Assembly: GCA_016839245.1 (NCBI GenBank)
Contig: JAEOUN010000055.1
Coordinates: 21,944 to 85,943, forward strand
Source: Candidatus Thorarchaeota archaeon
GTDB lineage: Archaea; Asgardarchaeota; Thorarchaeia; Thorarchaeales; Thorarchaeaceae
Direction: 5' to 3'
DNA length: 64,000 nucleotides
This document shows positions 44,775-53,109 of this stretch, piece after piece. A program made the position numbers and the translations under genes. The notes below the pieces were generated by a model. The model saw only the letters and a program-made list of their open reading frames with translations. It did not search any database and was not told where the DNA came from. Numbering within the stretch: position 1 is the stretch's first letter; each line of letters begins with the position of its first letter.

Positions 44775-45719
44775 TTATAAGCCTCCTATGAAGTCAGGCC
44801 CTGATTCATCGCCTTGTGGAATCTCTTTTTCTTCGTCATAAGCAGTCAGAATCATGTAGACTCTTGTCAGACCGATTGTGACCGCTGGTATGAAGATGAA
44901 AATGAGAAAGAGCATGGCTGGAACAGCGAATATCCCAAGCAAAATCAAAAGGGGTTCATAGAATCCCGTAGCAATGGGAGTTCCAACCATTGGGACGATT
45001 AGAACTGCAAACAAAATCAGGTATGACGTCCAAATTCCAAAAACACGATCGAAATATGTTACACTCATCTTGATAGATTTCTTTACCGCATCGATGACAG
45101 AATAACCATCGATAATTGCAGGGAACATCATCGAGAGGAATCCCATACTAACTGCAATCCAGACTAGTAATAATCCACTAAGAAATGGATTTAGAGTGCT
45201 GTCAGCTCCAGTACCAATGAGTACAATATTGAAGAAAGATTCACCATAGATTGCGGTTCCAATGAGTAAAGCTATCAATAATGGACCAAGTACTGTCGCA
45301 AAGAGAATGATGCCACCACCAGCTAGAGAAAAGAATCTTTTCTTATACCAAGTAAAAACTCCTTCTGCACTTGTTCCCTCACTCTCCACAATTTCTCGCC
45401 CCATTCCAAACAAGGCTCCAATTGCCACGAAGAAAGGAGCAAGAAGTGGTGTCATAATTAGGATAGCTCCAACAGCGACATTGGCAATCTCAAATCCATT
45501 TGTGGGATCAAATGCCTCGAAGAACGCAATCATTCCTTCCATGCCATTTGTTGCAAAATAGAGTGGGACAAAGACAAGTATTGCTACAAAGACAAGAAGG
45601 ATCATAGAGATAATCAAGACTCCAAATATTGCAAGAATGTACGAGATGATATTCTTGGCAGCAAATCGAATGCTAATCTTGACATCAGCAGCAAGTGTCT
45701 GAAAACTCGCGTTTTTCAT
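44775..45719 (-). CDS. Six-span membrane protein, paralogue of the upstream gene
   Basis: A 314-residue polytopic membrane protein of unknown family, with about six spans. It shares architecture and local sequence with the protein encoded at 45797: an N-terminal SFQTLAADVKISIRFAAKNIISYILA helix, a span pair with ILIMTPLLAPFFVAIGALFGM, the segment EGTSAEGVFTWYKKRFFSLAG, and a later VIDAVKKSIKMSVTYFDRVFG helix. The match includes ACRTALSYFLA, FSYLRHKFLTFLS and AVKESFSLSTKHFDRVFG in the partner. The repeated basic-hydrophobic helices on the inner face suggest transport or membrane organisation. No enzymatic motif is seen. Confidence 0.72.
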   Translation of the reverse strand: MKNASFQTLAADVKISIRFAAKNIISYILAIFGVLIISMILLVFVAILVFVPLYFATNGMEGMIAFFEAFDPTNGFEIANVAVGAILIMTPLLAPFFVAIGALFGMGREIVESEGTSAEGVFTWYKKRFFSLAGGGIILFATVLGPLLIALLIGTAIYGESFFNIVLIGTGADSTLNPFLSGLLLVWIAVSMGFLSMMFPAIIDGYSVIDAVKKSIKMSVTYFDRVFGIWTSYLILFAVLIVPMVGTPIATGFYEPLLILLGIFAVPAMLFLIFIFIPAVTIGLTRVYMILTAYDEEKEIPQGDESGPDFIGGL

Positions 45720-45746
45720 TGTAATTCACACCTAGAAATATAGTAA

Positions 45747-45783
45747 GAGAGTGTCTTCAAAGTTACCCCTCGAGGACACTCTC
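45747..45783 (-). other. Intercistronic inverted repeat between the two paralogous membrane-protein genes
   Basis: GAGAGTGTC (45747-45755) and GACACTCTC (45775-45783) are perfect 9-base complements around a 19-base loop. No T-tract follows on either strand, so it looks like an mRNA processing or stability hairpin more than a terminator. Confidence 0.45.
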
Positions 45784-45796
45784 AAGTTTACCACAC

Positions 45797-46711
45797 CTAT
45801 ACGATAGGAATTTCCTGTGCAATCAGAGATGCAACTGTACCACCGGTGAGTTCCTGGTAGACTCGGACCCATGCAATCCTAACCATTGGTAGGAACACGA
45901 GGAGCCAGAGGAACACACAGATTACTGTATAGAGTGCAACAAAGGCAATTGCAGGGAGGAATGCCCAAGGTATCACTGTTGCTGATGCATAGGGAGCCAA
46001 GGAGAAGCCAAGCAAAACAATAGGACCAAAAGTGATGGCGAGGAGGATAACTACTGCGCTCAATGTACCAAAGACGCGATCAAAGTGCTTGGTAGATAGA
46101 GAAAAGGATTCCTTGACAGCTGTCTGGACACCTTTGCCGCTTGCAACAGCAGGAAAGACCATGGAAGTCAGGCCAGCTGTGATAAAAATCCACACGAAAG
46201 TGAAGATTGTGAGCACCGAGGAAATAGTTGCTGAAATTGTGTAATTCATAGCTATTGCGGTCAATCCCCAAACGGTTACTGGAGGAACTATCACAATAAT
46301 CGTGAGGACAGCGCCAGTGCTTAGGAAAGTGAGGAACTTGTGACGGAGATAGGAGAAAGCTGCTTCAGCTCGTGTGTCACCAGTTGTGACTAAATCATAA
46401 GTCATTCCATAGATTGATCCACTAACGACCAAGAACATTGATACTAAGGGGATCATGATCAAAATGCCCAGACTGCCAATGGCAAGTGGATTACCTTCAG
46501 CCCATAGTGCCAAAGCTTCCATAGAAGCCTCAGACAGGGGTGCAAGTGCAAACCATGCTATCGCAGCAACAGGTATTGCGATTAACAACGCAAGAAGAAA
46601 AACAACAATGAGCATTCCTAGGTTAGCCAGGAAATAGCTAAGTGCAGTTCTGCAAGCCTGCTTAAAGCTTCCCTTCATGTCGTTGATGATTGTGTTGAAA
46701 GTTGTTGACAT
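45797..46711 (-). CDS. Six-span membrane protein, first gene of the envelope cassette
   Basis: A 304-residue protein from ATG 46711, with AAAGGTG seven bases upstream (a GTG three codons earlier is less likely). It is a paralogue of the next gene: ACRTALSYFLANLGMLIVVFLLALLIAI, ILIMIPLVSMFLVVSGSIYGM, FSYLRHKFLTFLS and AVKESFSLSTKHFDRVFG align with equivalent segments there. It has about six membrane spans and short inner loops. Function unknown. The promoter region upstream holds the CAAACG-type repeat cluster, so this operon should be tightly controlled. Confidence 0.72.
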   Translation of the reverse strand: MSTTFNTIINDMKGSFKQACRTALSYFLANLGMLIVVFLLALLIAIPVAAIAWFALAPLSEASMEALALWAEGNPLAIGSLGILIMIPLVSMFLVVSGSIYGMTYDLVTTGDTRAEAAFSYLRHKFLTFLSTGAVLTIIVIVPPVTVWGLTAIAMNYTISATISSVLTIFTFVWIFITAGLTSMVFPAVASGKGVQTAVKESFSLSTKHFDRVFGTLSAVVILLAITFGPIVLLGFSLAPYASATVIPWAFLPAIAFVALYTVICVFLWLLVFLPMVRIAWVRVYQELTGGTVASLIAQEIPIV

Positions 46712-46732
46712 TGTATACACCTTTATTATAGA

Positions 46733-46846
46733 TCAAACGTCTCGGTTTGTAATGTACCAAACGTTTGACACATATCAAACATACCTTCATTTGTTTATAA
46801 ATATTTTGATAAACATCAAACATTCAAATATTGTCAAACGTTCAAC
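46733..46846. promoter_or_regulatory. Cluster of CAAACG/TTTGAT operator repeats at the cassette promoter
   Basis: Repeats in about 115 bases: CAAACG...CGGTTTG (46734-46749), the perfect palindrome CAAACGTTTG (46758-46767), AAACA/TGTTT arms (46777-46796), TTTGAT-AAAC-ATCAAA (46805-46820) and TCAAACGTTCAAC (46834-46846). A TATA-like TTTATAAA lies among them at about 46795. They lie upstream of the minus-strand membrane-protein operon, after the stop of the Lrp-like gene. The spacing suggests cooperative binding of a dimeric regulator. Confidence 0.65.
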
Positions 46847-46868
46847 ATAAGTCAAGCAATACGAAGAC

Positions 46869-47771
46869 TCACTTGACCGCATCTATCATCGCTCTAAGCC
46901 TATTTAGACGATAGTGAGGGAAGAATTTGTGATAGGTACTTATGATTGTTGTGACGCTTTGTACTGAGGGATGCTTTCGTATCTCCCGAGTGAGTCGTGT
47001 GACTTCAGTAAGATTTTCAGCGGCCAAGAGCGCGTACATAACCGGTTCAGAGGCGGAGATGAAAGACTCCCAGTGAATGAGAGGATAGGTTTTCTCAATC
47101 CACTCAAGAATTGGCGCATAAGTCGTCTTCTTCTCATTCCACGTAATGATTTCAATAAATGGAATATCCTCTGCTGCGCCTAGTTCAACAAGAGCCCTGA
47201 ACTTGATAGCTCCACTCTGCTCTAATTGGTCAAGGATCCGTCTAACGCGGCGTGCAGTAAGACCACTATTCTTTGCAATCTCCACAATAGACATTCGAGG
47301 TTCTTCAACAAGCCATTTCAAAACACGAAGATGAAGAGGCGAGAGATCCATTTCGGTGTCGGCGTCGCGTAAAATAGGATGAAGCTCAGCTTTTACAATT
47401 CCATCCAATCTTCGAAGAAATGAACTCACTTCAAGTAGTTCTTCTGGACTTCGATATTCAGCCACTAATGCGTATGTACCATTTGAGTAGGCTGATGCTG
47501 CAATGATGTTTGAATGTGAACCTATCTCGTCAACAACTTCGATTTCGTCTCGTGTTCCATCAGAAGTGAGGAACCCAAAGAGATTGTCTGCACCGACCAT
47601 TGCTGGAGAGAGATAGACCGTATAGCCGGCAATCTCGCCGGTCTCTTCAAGGTTCAATATTCGCCTTCTAATAGCATTTGCCGAGATACCATAGGTCCGA
47701 GAAAGTTCCTGATAGCTAACTCTACAATTCTTTTGTAGCTCAGCTATAAGTTTTTTATCTATTTGGTCCAT
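46869..47771 (-). CDS. Lrp/AsnC-type regulator with two helix-turn-helix domains
   Basis: A 300-residue regulator from ATG 47771. The N-terminal part is a classic AsnC helix-turn-helix: MDQIDKKLIAELQKNCRVSYQELSRTYGISANAIRRRILNL. A RAM-like ligand domain follows (about 55-125). A second helix-turn-helix appears in the middle: LHLRVLKWLVEEPRMSIVEIAKNSGLTARRVRRILDQL. A second RAM-like domain ends the protein. The doubled arrangement resembles a fused tandem of two Lrp proteins. It lies upstream of the envelope cassette in the same direction, with the operator cluster between, so it is one candidate regulator of that cassette. Confidence 0.88.
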   Translation of the reverse strand: MDQIDKKLIAELQKNCRVSYQELSRTYGISANAIRRRILNLEETGEIAGYTVYLSPAMVGADNLFGFLTSDGTRDEIEVVDEIGSHSNIIAASAYSNGTYALVAEYRSPEELLEVSSFLRRLDGIVKAELHPILRDADTEMDLSPLHLRVLKWLVEEPRMSIVEIAKNSGLTARRVRRILDQLEQSGAIKFRALVELGAAEDIPFIEIITWNEKKTTYAPILEWIEKTYPLIHWESFISASEPVMYALLAAENLTEVTRLTREIRKHPSVQSVTTIISTYHKFFPHYRLNRLRAMIDAVK

Positions 47772-47910
47772 TAGTATCACCACGTAGGAAGAAGGCTTTC
47801 GATGAAGGGCACAATGGGCTAGAAGTAAGAAACTAATGGACTCTTAATAAAATAATGCATCAACGGAGCAAATGACCAAGTTCTGAATGAGTCTTCTTGA
47901 GTGATGATGA

Positions 47911-48738
47911 ATGATGAACACGATAGAAGTAGTTCCAACGGAATTTGTCTCTCATGATGAGAAAATACGGGGGAATTTTGTTAAACCTAAAGGAGAAGGA
48001 CCGTTTCCAAGCATCTGCAAGTTCCATGGGCTCCCAGGCAGTGCTGACCAGGTGCATGGAATAGCACAGACTTTAGCAGAAGCAGGATTTCTGGTACTGA
48101 CCTTTGATTTTAGGGGATTCAGAGCAAGTGATGGGACTTTCAGTCTAGCTGGAGAGGTTGAAGATGCGAAATCTGCAGTGACACATCTTCTTGAATCTAA
48201 TTGGGCAAGTAAAAAATGGCTTGGTGTCTATGGAGCCAGTTTCGGCGGGGTAGTGGCAATCTGTCTAGCTGTAAGAGACATGAGAATCAAATCGATTTGT
48301 GTACGAGCACCTGTCTATAATACAAAGCAATTTACTGAGTCAGACCTTCCCAATATCATTTTACAGGACATTGCAGGTACTGTACCAGATGAGATGCATG
48401 GAGCAAGAGATTCTGCCAAGCTATTCGAGATGTTTATGGAACTAAAGAAAGATGCAGTATTGTTCAATCCTATTTGTGAGATAGAACTATTATCACCCCG
48501 CGAGGTGTTCATCATTGCAGGGGATTCAGATTCTCTGATTGATATTGAAGGAGTGACCAAGTTATATAATCAGGCAAGAAAGCCCAAAAAAATGATAATA
48601 GTAAAAGGAGCAGATCATAATCTCTCCGCATACGCTCCACGAATCGAAACAGAGCAGGCAGTGGTCAAGTGGTTCAAAAGACAGGCGAAAGGCAGTCAAA
48701 CTGCGAGGAGTACAAAATCAAGTAAGGATCGAGAGTAA
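47911..48738 (+). CDS. Alpha/beta hydrolase
   Basis: A 275-residue hydrolase of the alpha/beta fold. The oxyanion-region motif KFHGLPGSADQV, the nucleophile elbow GASFGG (Ser), the acid in AGDSDSLIDIEG and the catalytic His in VKGADHNLSAY make a complete triad. The fold resembles serine aminopeptidase S33/dienelactone-hydrolase-like esterases that act on small esters or peptides; the substrate is unknown. There is no signal peptide. Its C-terminal tail is Lys/Ser-rich. It is divergent from the Lrp-like regulator gene, with about 140 bases between, so it may be under that regulator's control. Confidence 0.88.
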   Translation: MMNTIEVVPTEFVSHDEKIRGNFVKPKGEGPFPSICKFHGLPGSADQVHGIAQTLAEAGFLVLTFDFRGFRASDGTFSLAGEVEDAKSAVTHLLESNWASKKWLGVYGASFGGVVAICLAVRDMRIKSICVRAPVYNTKQFTESDLPNIILQDIAGTVPDEMHGARDSAKLFEMFMELKKDAVLFNPICEIELLSPREVFIIAGDSDSLIDIEGVTKLYNQARKPKKMIIVKGADHNLSAYAPRIETEQAVVKWFKRQAKGSQTARSTKSSKDRE

Positions 48739-48825
48739 GGACCATTCTTTGAATCACGTTAAGAGGATGACCAATATTATATTTTGAACACGTGTTCCAA
48801 CTATTTAATGAGAGGTTGAGTTATA

Positions 48826-49515
48826 TTGAACTCAACTTTAGACAAATGCAAGATGAAGCCCTATCGATATGACCTTCATATACACTCTTCCTTCTCAGAT
48901 GGTCTGGCAAATATAAACGAGATTACGGATAGAGCGCACATACTTCACATGGAAGTAATTGCAATCACAGATCACTTTTGGCCATCACTTGGGTCAAGAC
49001 ATGGGGGAAAAAATGTTATTGAAGACCGAAGAAGGCAGATTGAGAAACGAAGGATGGTATTTCCAGAAATGTTGATACTTGATGGTGCTGAGGTAGACAT
49101 CCAGTCCAATGGCGAATTTGCTCCAGTAGATGGGGGACTGTCCCAGTTCGATATAATCATAGGTTCTTTTCATTGGGTTGCAGACTCGACTCGATGGGTC
49201 TCATCTCTACAAAAGATCCTTAGTAGACAGAAATTTCATATTTTGGGGCACTGGGATGGCTATCTCTCTTCATATAAGGAAGAAGATGGCGAAATTGCTG
49301 CAGGATTACTTGCAGATGCAGGAGTAGCTATTGAACTCAGTAGTCGCTATGTAACTGAAAATCTGGACTTTCTTGAGAGCGCTAAGAATGCAGGCGTTAA
49401 ATTCACACTTGGAAGCGATTCGCATAATATTGAAACAGTAGGGCAGTTGGAATTCCAGAGGAAACTCGCCTTGGACTATGACTTAGAGATGCTTGATCCT
49501 CGTAATTTGGAATGA
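48826..49515 (+). CDS. PHP-domain phosphoesterase
   Basis: A 229-residue PHP domain protein. YDLHIHSSFSDG gives the first metal-binding HxH pair. VIAITDHFWP supplies the next Asp-His, LDGAEVDI the glutamate, and IIGSFHWV and ILGHWDG further histidines. TLGSDSH closes the trinuclear metal site. Members include histidinol phosphatase and 3',5'-nucleotidases or phosphodiesterases. No histidine-biosynthesis gene is near, so a general phosphoesterase is more likely here. TTG 48826 is preceded by GAGAGGTTGAG; the ATG at 48853 is an alternative start. Confidence 0.88.
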   Translation: MNSTLDKCKMKPYRYDLHIHSSFSDGLANINEITDRAHILHMEVIAITDHFWPSLGSRHGGKNVIEDRRRQIEKRRMVFPEMLILDGAEVDIQSNGEFAPVDGGLSQFDIIIGSFHWVADSTRWVSSLQKILSRQKFHILGHWDGYLSSYKEEDGEIAAGLLADAGVAIELSSRYVTENLDFLESAKNAGVKFTLGSDSHNIETVGQLEFQRKLALDYDLEMLDPRNLE

Positions 49516-49634
49516 GTTATCGACAGGTAACAAAACAATATCTGAGTATTTATTCTCGATTTGTCATGCAGTATATTTCAGTCAAGAAGTAAATAGAAAT
49601 CATTAAGACAGAGAGATGAATGTATAATGTCACT

Positions 49635-50054
49635 ATGACAGAAGAAAAACTCCTTTTTCTTTCTGAAGACTGGTTAAGAGTCTATAAGGATAAACTCAAC
49701 AATAGTAAGGAGTACAAAAAAGCTTCAGCGACATGGGAAGGGGATATCATATTCCAAATTAACAAAGATGGTGAAAAGATCAAGCAACCAATCCGTGCAT
49801 ATATGAATCTCTGGCATGGCGATTGCCTAGAAGCTCGTGTAGGAACACCCGATGATACTGCTGAGTTCGTCTATGCAGGAACTCTTGAGAACTGGAAAAA
49901 ATTGATCGCAGGAGAGATTGGACCCATACGTGGAATTATGTCAAGAAAGTTCAAAGTTGATGGAAGTATAGCCAAATTGACCAGATACATCAAGTCAGCA
50001 CAAATCAAAGTTGAGACTGCAGCCTTAATACCAACCAGATTTCAAGATGAATAA
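49635..50054 (+). CDS. SCP2-like lipid-binding protein, copy A
   Basis: A 139-residue protein from ATG 49635, a single SCP2/sterol-carrier-type domain. It is related to the next gene: EDWLRVYKDKLNNSKEYKKASATWEGDIIFQI, YMNLWHGDCLEAR, TAEFVYAGTLENWKKLIAGEIGPIRGIMSRKFKVDG and YIKSAQ align one to one with it. SCP2 domains hold lipids or hydrophobic molecules in a tunnel and have no enzyme activity of their own. In an archaeon, likely ligands are isoprenoid or fatty-acid-type molecules. It is co-directional with copy B and the flavoprotein gene. Confidence 0.85.
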   Translation: MTEEKLLFLSEDWLRVYKDKLNNSKEYKKASATWEGDIIFQINKDGEKIKQPIRAYMNLWHGDCLEARVGTPDDTAEFVYAGTLENWKKLIAGEIGPIRGIMSRKFKVDGSIAKLTRYIKSAQIKVETAALIPTRFQDE

Positions 50055-50112
50055 AAATTCGGAATGCTTTTCTCTCGCCAATCGTACCTATTACTACTGG
50101 AGATGATTCACT

Positions 50113-50529
50113 ATGAGTGATAAGTTATTGTTTCCCTCAGATGAGTGGATTGAGAAATATGTGGAGGCTTTGAACAAGAATGCAAGGTATGAAGACGCAG
50201 CCAAGACATGGGAAGGAGACTTTGTTTTTCAGATAGATGCCGATGGTGACACGATTAAAGAGAATGTAAGATTCTACATCGACCTCTGGCATGGAAAATG
50301 CAGGTCTGCAAGAATGGCCAAGGTCGAAGACACCGCAGAGTTTGTGTATTCAGGACCACTCAAGAACTGGAAACTCTTGTTTGATGGTAAAATTGATCCA
50401 ATCAAGGGAATCATGGCAAGGAAGTTCAAGCTTGATGGTGACATGGGCAAGGTCATGCGCTATACTAAAGCTGCACTAGAACTCGTTGCAACAACAAGAG
50501 AGATACCCACCAAATATCTCGACGAGTAA
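50113..50529 (+). CDS. SCP2-like lipid-binding protein, copy B
   Basis: A 138-residue SCP2-type domain protein, about half identical to the preceding gene by eye. The alpha-helical start (DEWIEKYVEALNKNARYEDAAKTWEGD), the conserved FYIDLWHGKC, TAEFVYSGPLKNWKLLFDGKIDPIKGIMARKF and the C-terminal helix are all in place, so the lipid tunnel should be intact. It ends 21 bases before the flavoprotein gene. A tandem pair plus a flavin enzyme suggests processing of a hydrophobic ligand. Confidence 0.85.
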   Translation: MSDKLLFPSDEWIEKYVEALNKNARYEDAAKTWEGDFVFQIDADGDTIKENVRFYIDLWHGKCRSARMAKVEDTAEFVYSGPLKNWKLLFDGKIDPIKGIMARKFKLDGDMGKVMRYTKAALELVATTREIPTKYLDE

Positions 50530-50550
50530 CTTGTGAAGGCCGAGGAGAAG

Positions 50551-51642
50551 ATGGTACATCTTCATACTGAACTATGTGACATCATAGGAATCAAACACCC
50601 CATCCTTCAAGGAGGTATGGGACCTTACAAGACAGAGGCACTTGCGATTGCCGTTGCCAATGCCGGAGCTCTTGGAGTCATTAGTAGTATTGGCATGGCA
50701 GCAACGCTGCTGCCTGAAGCGGCACCAATAGATGCACTTCGACTCTTTGGAGCAGACCCACCAGTTGTAATTCTACGAAAATCGATAGAGAAGGTCATGA
50801 GAGATTCTAAAAAAACAGGGGGTATCTTTGGTATCAATATCCCTGTTGCTTCCGAGTTCATACTTGCTTCAGAGATGTTCTTTCGAGAGACTGTTATGGC
50901 AGTACAAGAGAATTCGGACATCGAGAGATCTCTCAGGGTTATCATTACATCTGCTGGAAATCCAAAACCTTGGGCAGTTATCAAAGAACATGGCTTCATC
51001 TGGATTCATGTAGTTCCAAGCGTCTATCATGCAAAGAAAGCGGAAGCAGCGGGCGCAGACATCATTGTGGCTTCAGGACACGAAGGAGGAGCACACATCA
51101 GCTGGGATCCTGTACACTCCATGGTGCTTCTACCTGCTGTTGCCAAGGAAGTGAAAGTACCTGTTGTAGGAGCAGGAGGATTTAGTGACGGGAAAAGCTT
51201 GGTTGCAGCTCTATGTCTTGGAGCTAGTGGTATCCAAATGGGAACTCGATTTATCGCGACAAAAGAGAGCGATTTTGAACCACTCTGGAAACAAGCGATT
51301 ATCAGCCGCGAGGAAAGAAACACATTGGTGGGAAGAGGTCTCTTTGGCCCGATGAGATTCCTTAGGAATAAGAGAGCAGAGGAGATTGTTGAACAGACAT
51401 TGGAGGACTTGCCACACTTCTACCTTGGTGAACCTCTTGATTCAAACGAGAAGATTCTCAATCTTGAGCGAGCAGGATTCAATGACCTCTTGGATCAGAA
51501 GGAAGACACAGCTCTAATGTTTGGTGGAGAAGTCATTGGTCGAATCAGAGACCTTCCCACGGTTGCTGAACTTATAGATAATATAATAGTTGAAGCTTCA
51601 GAAGCATTAGCGAAGATGCCAAGAGTTGTGATAGACATTTAG
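50551..51642 (+). CDS. Nitronate monooxygenase / FabK-like FMN flavoprotein
   Basis: A 363-residue TIM-barrel flavoprotein of the 2-nitropropane dioxygenase family. GIKHPILQGGMGPYKTEALA is the N-terminal signature, SGHEGGAHI carries the active-site His, VPVVGAGGFSDGKSL and SGIQMGTRF bind the FMN phosphate. Nitronate monooxygenases oxidise toxic nitronates, while the related FabK reduces enoyl-acyl carrier proteins; these motifs do not separate the two. Neighbouring lipid-binding SCP2 genes favour a hydrophobic substrate. ATG 50551 follows GAGGAG; the GTG at 50533 is an alternative start. Confidence 0.88.
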   Translation: MVHLHTELCDIIGIKHPILQGGMGPYKTEALAIAVANAGALGVISSIGMAATLLPEAAPIDALRLFGADPPVVILRKSIEKVMRDSKKTGGIFGINIPVASEFILASEMFFRETVMAVQENSDIERSLRVIITSAGNPKPWAVIKEHGFIWIHVVPSVYHAKKAEAAGADIIVASGHEGGAHISWDPVHSMVLLPAVAKEVKVPVVGAGGFSDGKSLVAALCLGASGIQMGTRFIATKESDFEPLWKQAIISREERNTLVGRGLFGPMRFLRNKRAEEIVEQTLEDLPHFYLGEPLDSNEKILNLERAGFNDLLDQKEDTALMFGGEVIGRIRDLPTVAELIDNIIVEASEALAKMPRVVIDI

Positions 51643-51792
51643 AATCATTACTCAATTGAAGCTAGCAAATATACAAACTAGTCAGAAAAATCCTCTATTG
51701 GGATGCATACTCTTTGCAATACTATTCTTTAGTTATAGTTGAATTTAGAAGATAAAACAAAATCAATTACATTAAGGAAGGATTGCGGGATT

Positions 51793-51824
51793 CTAAGAAT
51801 TGCGATGTGAAATGAGATTCTTAG
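51793..51824. other. Inverted repeat upstream of the alcohol dehydrogenase promoter
   Basis: CTAAGAAT (51793-51800) and ATTCTTAG (51817-51824) are perfect 8-base complements around a 16-base loop, about 50 bases before the TATA-like element. It could be an operator or a weak terminator of the previous unit. No T-tract follows. Confidence 0.35.
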
Positions 51825-51873
51825 GAGAAATCAAAGAAGCAGAGCAAATAAGAGGGAGGAATACTATTGATTA

Positions 51874-51881
51874 TTTTATAA
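51874..51881 (+). promoter_or_regulatory. TATA-like promoter of the ADH-AOR operon
   Basis: TTTTATAA lies 40 bases before the alcohol dehydrogenase ATG, which would place a start of transcription near 51905 with a short leader containing the AGTAGGAGAG ribosome site. Confidence 0.45.
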
Positions 51882-51920
51882 CGAAGCATACGTAAATTAT
51901 GATTAGTAGGAGAGATAGCA

Positions 51921-53096
51921 ATGGTATGGTGGTTCTCTATACCAAGGATTGTGTTTGGTGATGATGCTCTGAGTGAACTTGAACAAATCGAGGGAAAGAA
52001 AGCAATTATCATTACTGACAAAATGATTAATGAATTAGGCCTTGCTGAGCGAGTATCCAATCTGCTATGTGAAAAGCAATGGGAAACTGCAATTTGGGAT
52101 GGTGTTGAACCAGATCCAAAGGTATCTACAGTCAAAGAAGCAGCGAAGGCGATGAAGCAGCTGGGCGCAGAGTGGATCATTGCAGTGGGAGGAGGAAGTG
52201 TCATAGACACTGCAAAAGCAGCATGGACTCTGTATGAAAAACCAGATGTGCAGCTGGATGCATTGACGCCATTTGATATCATAGGACTTAGAAAGAAGGC
52301 ACGATTAATCTGCATACCAACAACAACGGGCACAGGGTCAGAAGTCACCAAAGCAATTGTGATACGTGATGATGAAACAGGAAGGAAGTTTGCTACCATG
52401 AATCCGGAACTTACACCGGATATAGCAATTCTAGACCCATCATTCGTAGAAGGATTACCAAAGAAACTCACAGCATATACTGGAATGGATGCGTTGACAC
52501 ACGCTGTTGAAGGATATGTTTCAGTATGGAAAAATGATTTCTCAGATGGAGCCTCGCTTCAAGCTGTAAAGATGGTCTTTGAATGGCTTCCAAAGTCAAT
52601 AGAAGACCTATCTGACATAGAAGCTCGTGAGAAGATGCTTATTGCAGCTAGCCTTGCTGGAATGTCATTTGGAAATTCACAGGCAGCCCTGGCACACTCA
52701 TTAGGACATAGTATGGGTTCAGTGCTCAGGTTGCATCATGGACTCTCAGTAGGCATGGCATTACCTTATACTATTGAATTCAATTGTAGAGAGAATGAGG
52801 ATTGTGCAGCTCAATATGCAGAACTTGCTGGACTCCTTGGAATTCAAGAGAAAGATGATGTTAAGGTGTCAATGAAGTTTGCATCAGCAATCAAGGATCT
52901 TATGGAAAAGGTGGAGAGCCCAAGAACATTCGAGCAAGCAGGAGTGAAACAAGCAGATTTTGAAAAAGCTCTGGATAAAATGGTCGATTTTGCCATGATG
53001 GATTCGAGCATAACAATGAATCCGAGGAACATTGATAGTCATGAGATTCGTATGATGTACGAATACATGTTTGATGGAAAAGTAATCGATTTCTAA
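51921..53096 (+). CDS. Iron-containing alcohol dehydrogenase
   Basis: A 391-residue member of the type III (iron-dependent) alcohol dehydrogenases. The nucleotide-binding GGGSVIDTAKA, PTTTGTGSEVTK and the metal-binding helices GMDALTHAVEGY and LAHSLGHSMGSVLRLHHGLSVG (Asp and three His) are intact. Such enzymes interconvert alcohols and aldehydes with NAD(P). A good ribosome site (AGTAGGAGAG) precedes the ATG. The tungsten aldehyde oxidoreductase gene follows after 13 bases, which fits oxidation of an alcohol via the aldehyde to the acid, or the reverse with ferredoxin. Confidence 0.95.
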   Translation: MVWWFSIPRIVFGDDALSELEQIEGKKAIIITDKMINELGLAERVSNLLCEKQWETAIWDGVEPDPKVSTVKEAAKAMKQLGAEWIIAVGGGSVIDTAKAAWTLYEKPDVQLDALTPFDIIGLRKKARLICIPTTTGTGSEVTKAIVIRDDETGRKFATMNPELTPDIAILDPSFVEGLPKKLTAYTGMDALTHAVEGYVSVWKNDFSDGASLQAVKMVFEWLPKSIEDLSDIEAREKMLIAASLAGMSFGNSQAALAHSLGHSMGSVLRLHHGLSVGMALPYTIEFNCRENEDCAAQYAELAGLLGIQEKDDVKVSMKFASAIKDLMEKVESPRTFEQAGVKQADFEKALDKMVDFAMMDSSITMNPRNIDSHEIRMMYEYMFDGKVIDF

Positions 53097-53109
53097 GGGG
53101 ATTAGGAAT

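Noticed and set aside
51821..52471. Minus-strand 216-codon ORF over the start of the alcohol dehydrogenase gene
   Set aside because: It is the shadow of a gene with complete family motifs; its own sequence is Ser/Phe-rich without a recognisable pattern.
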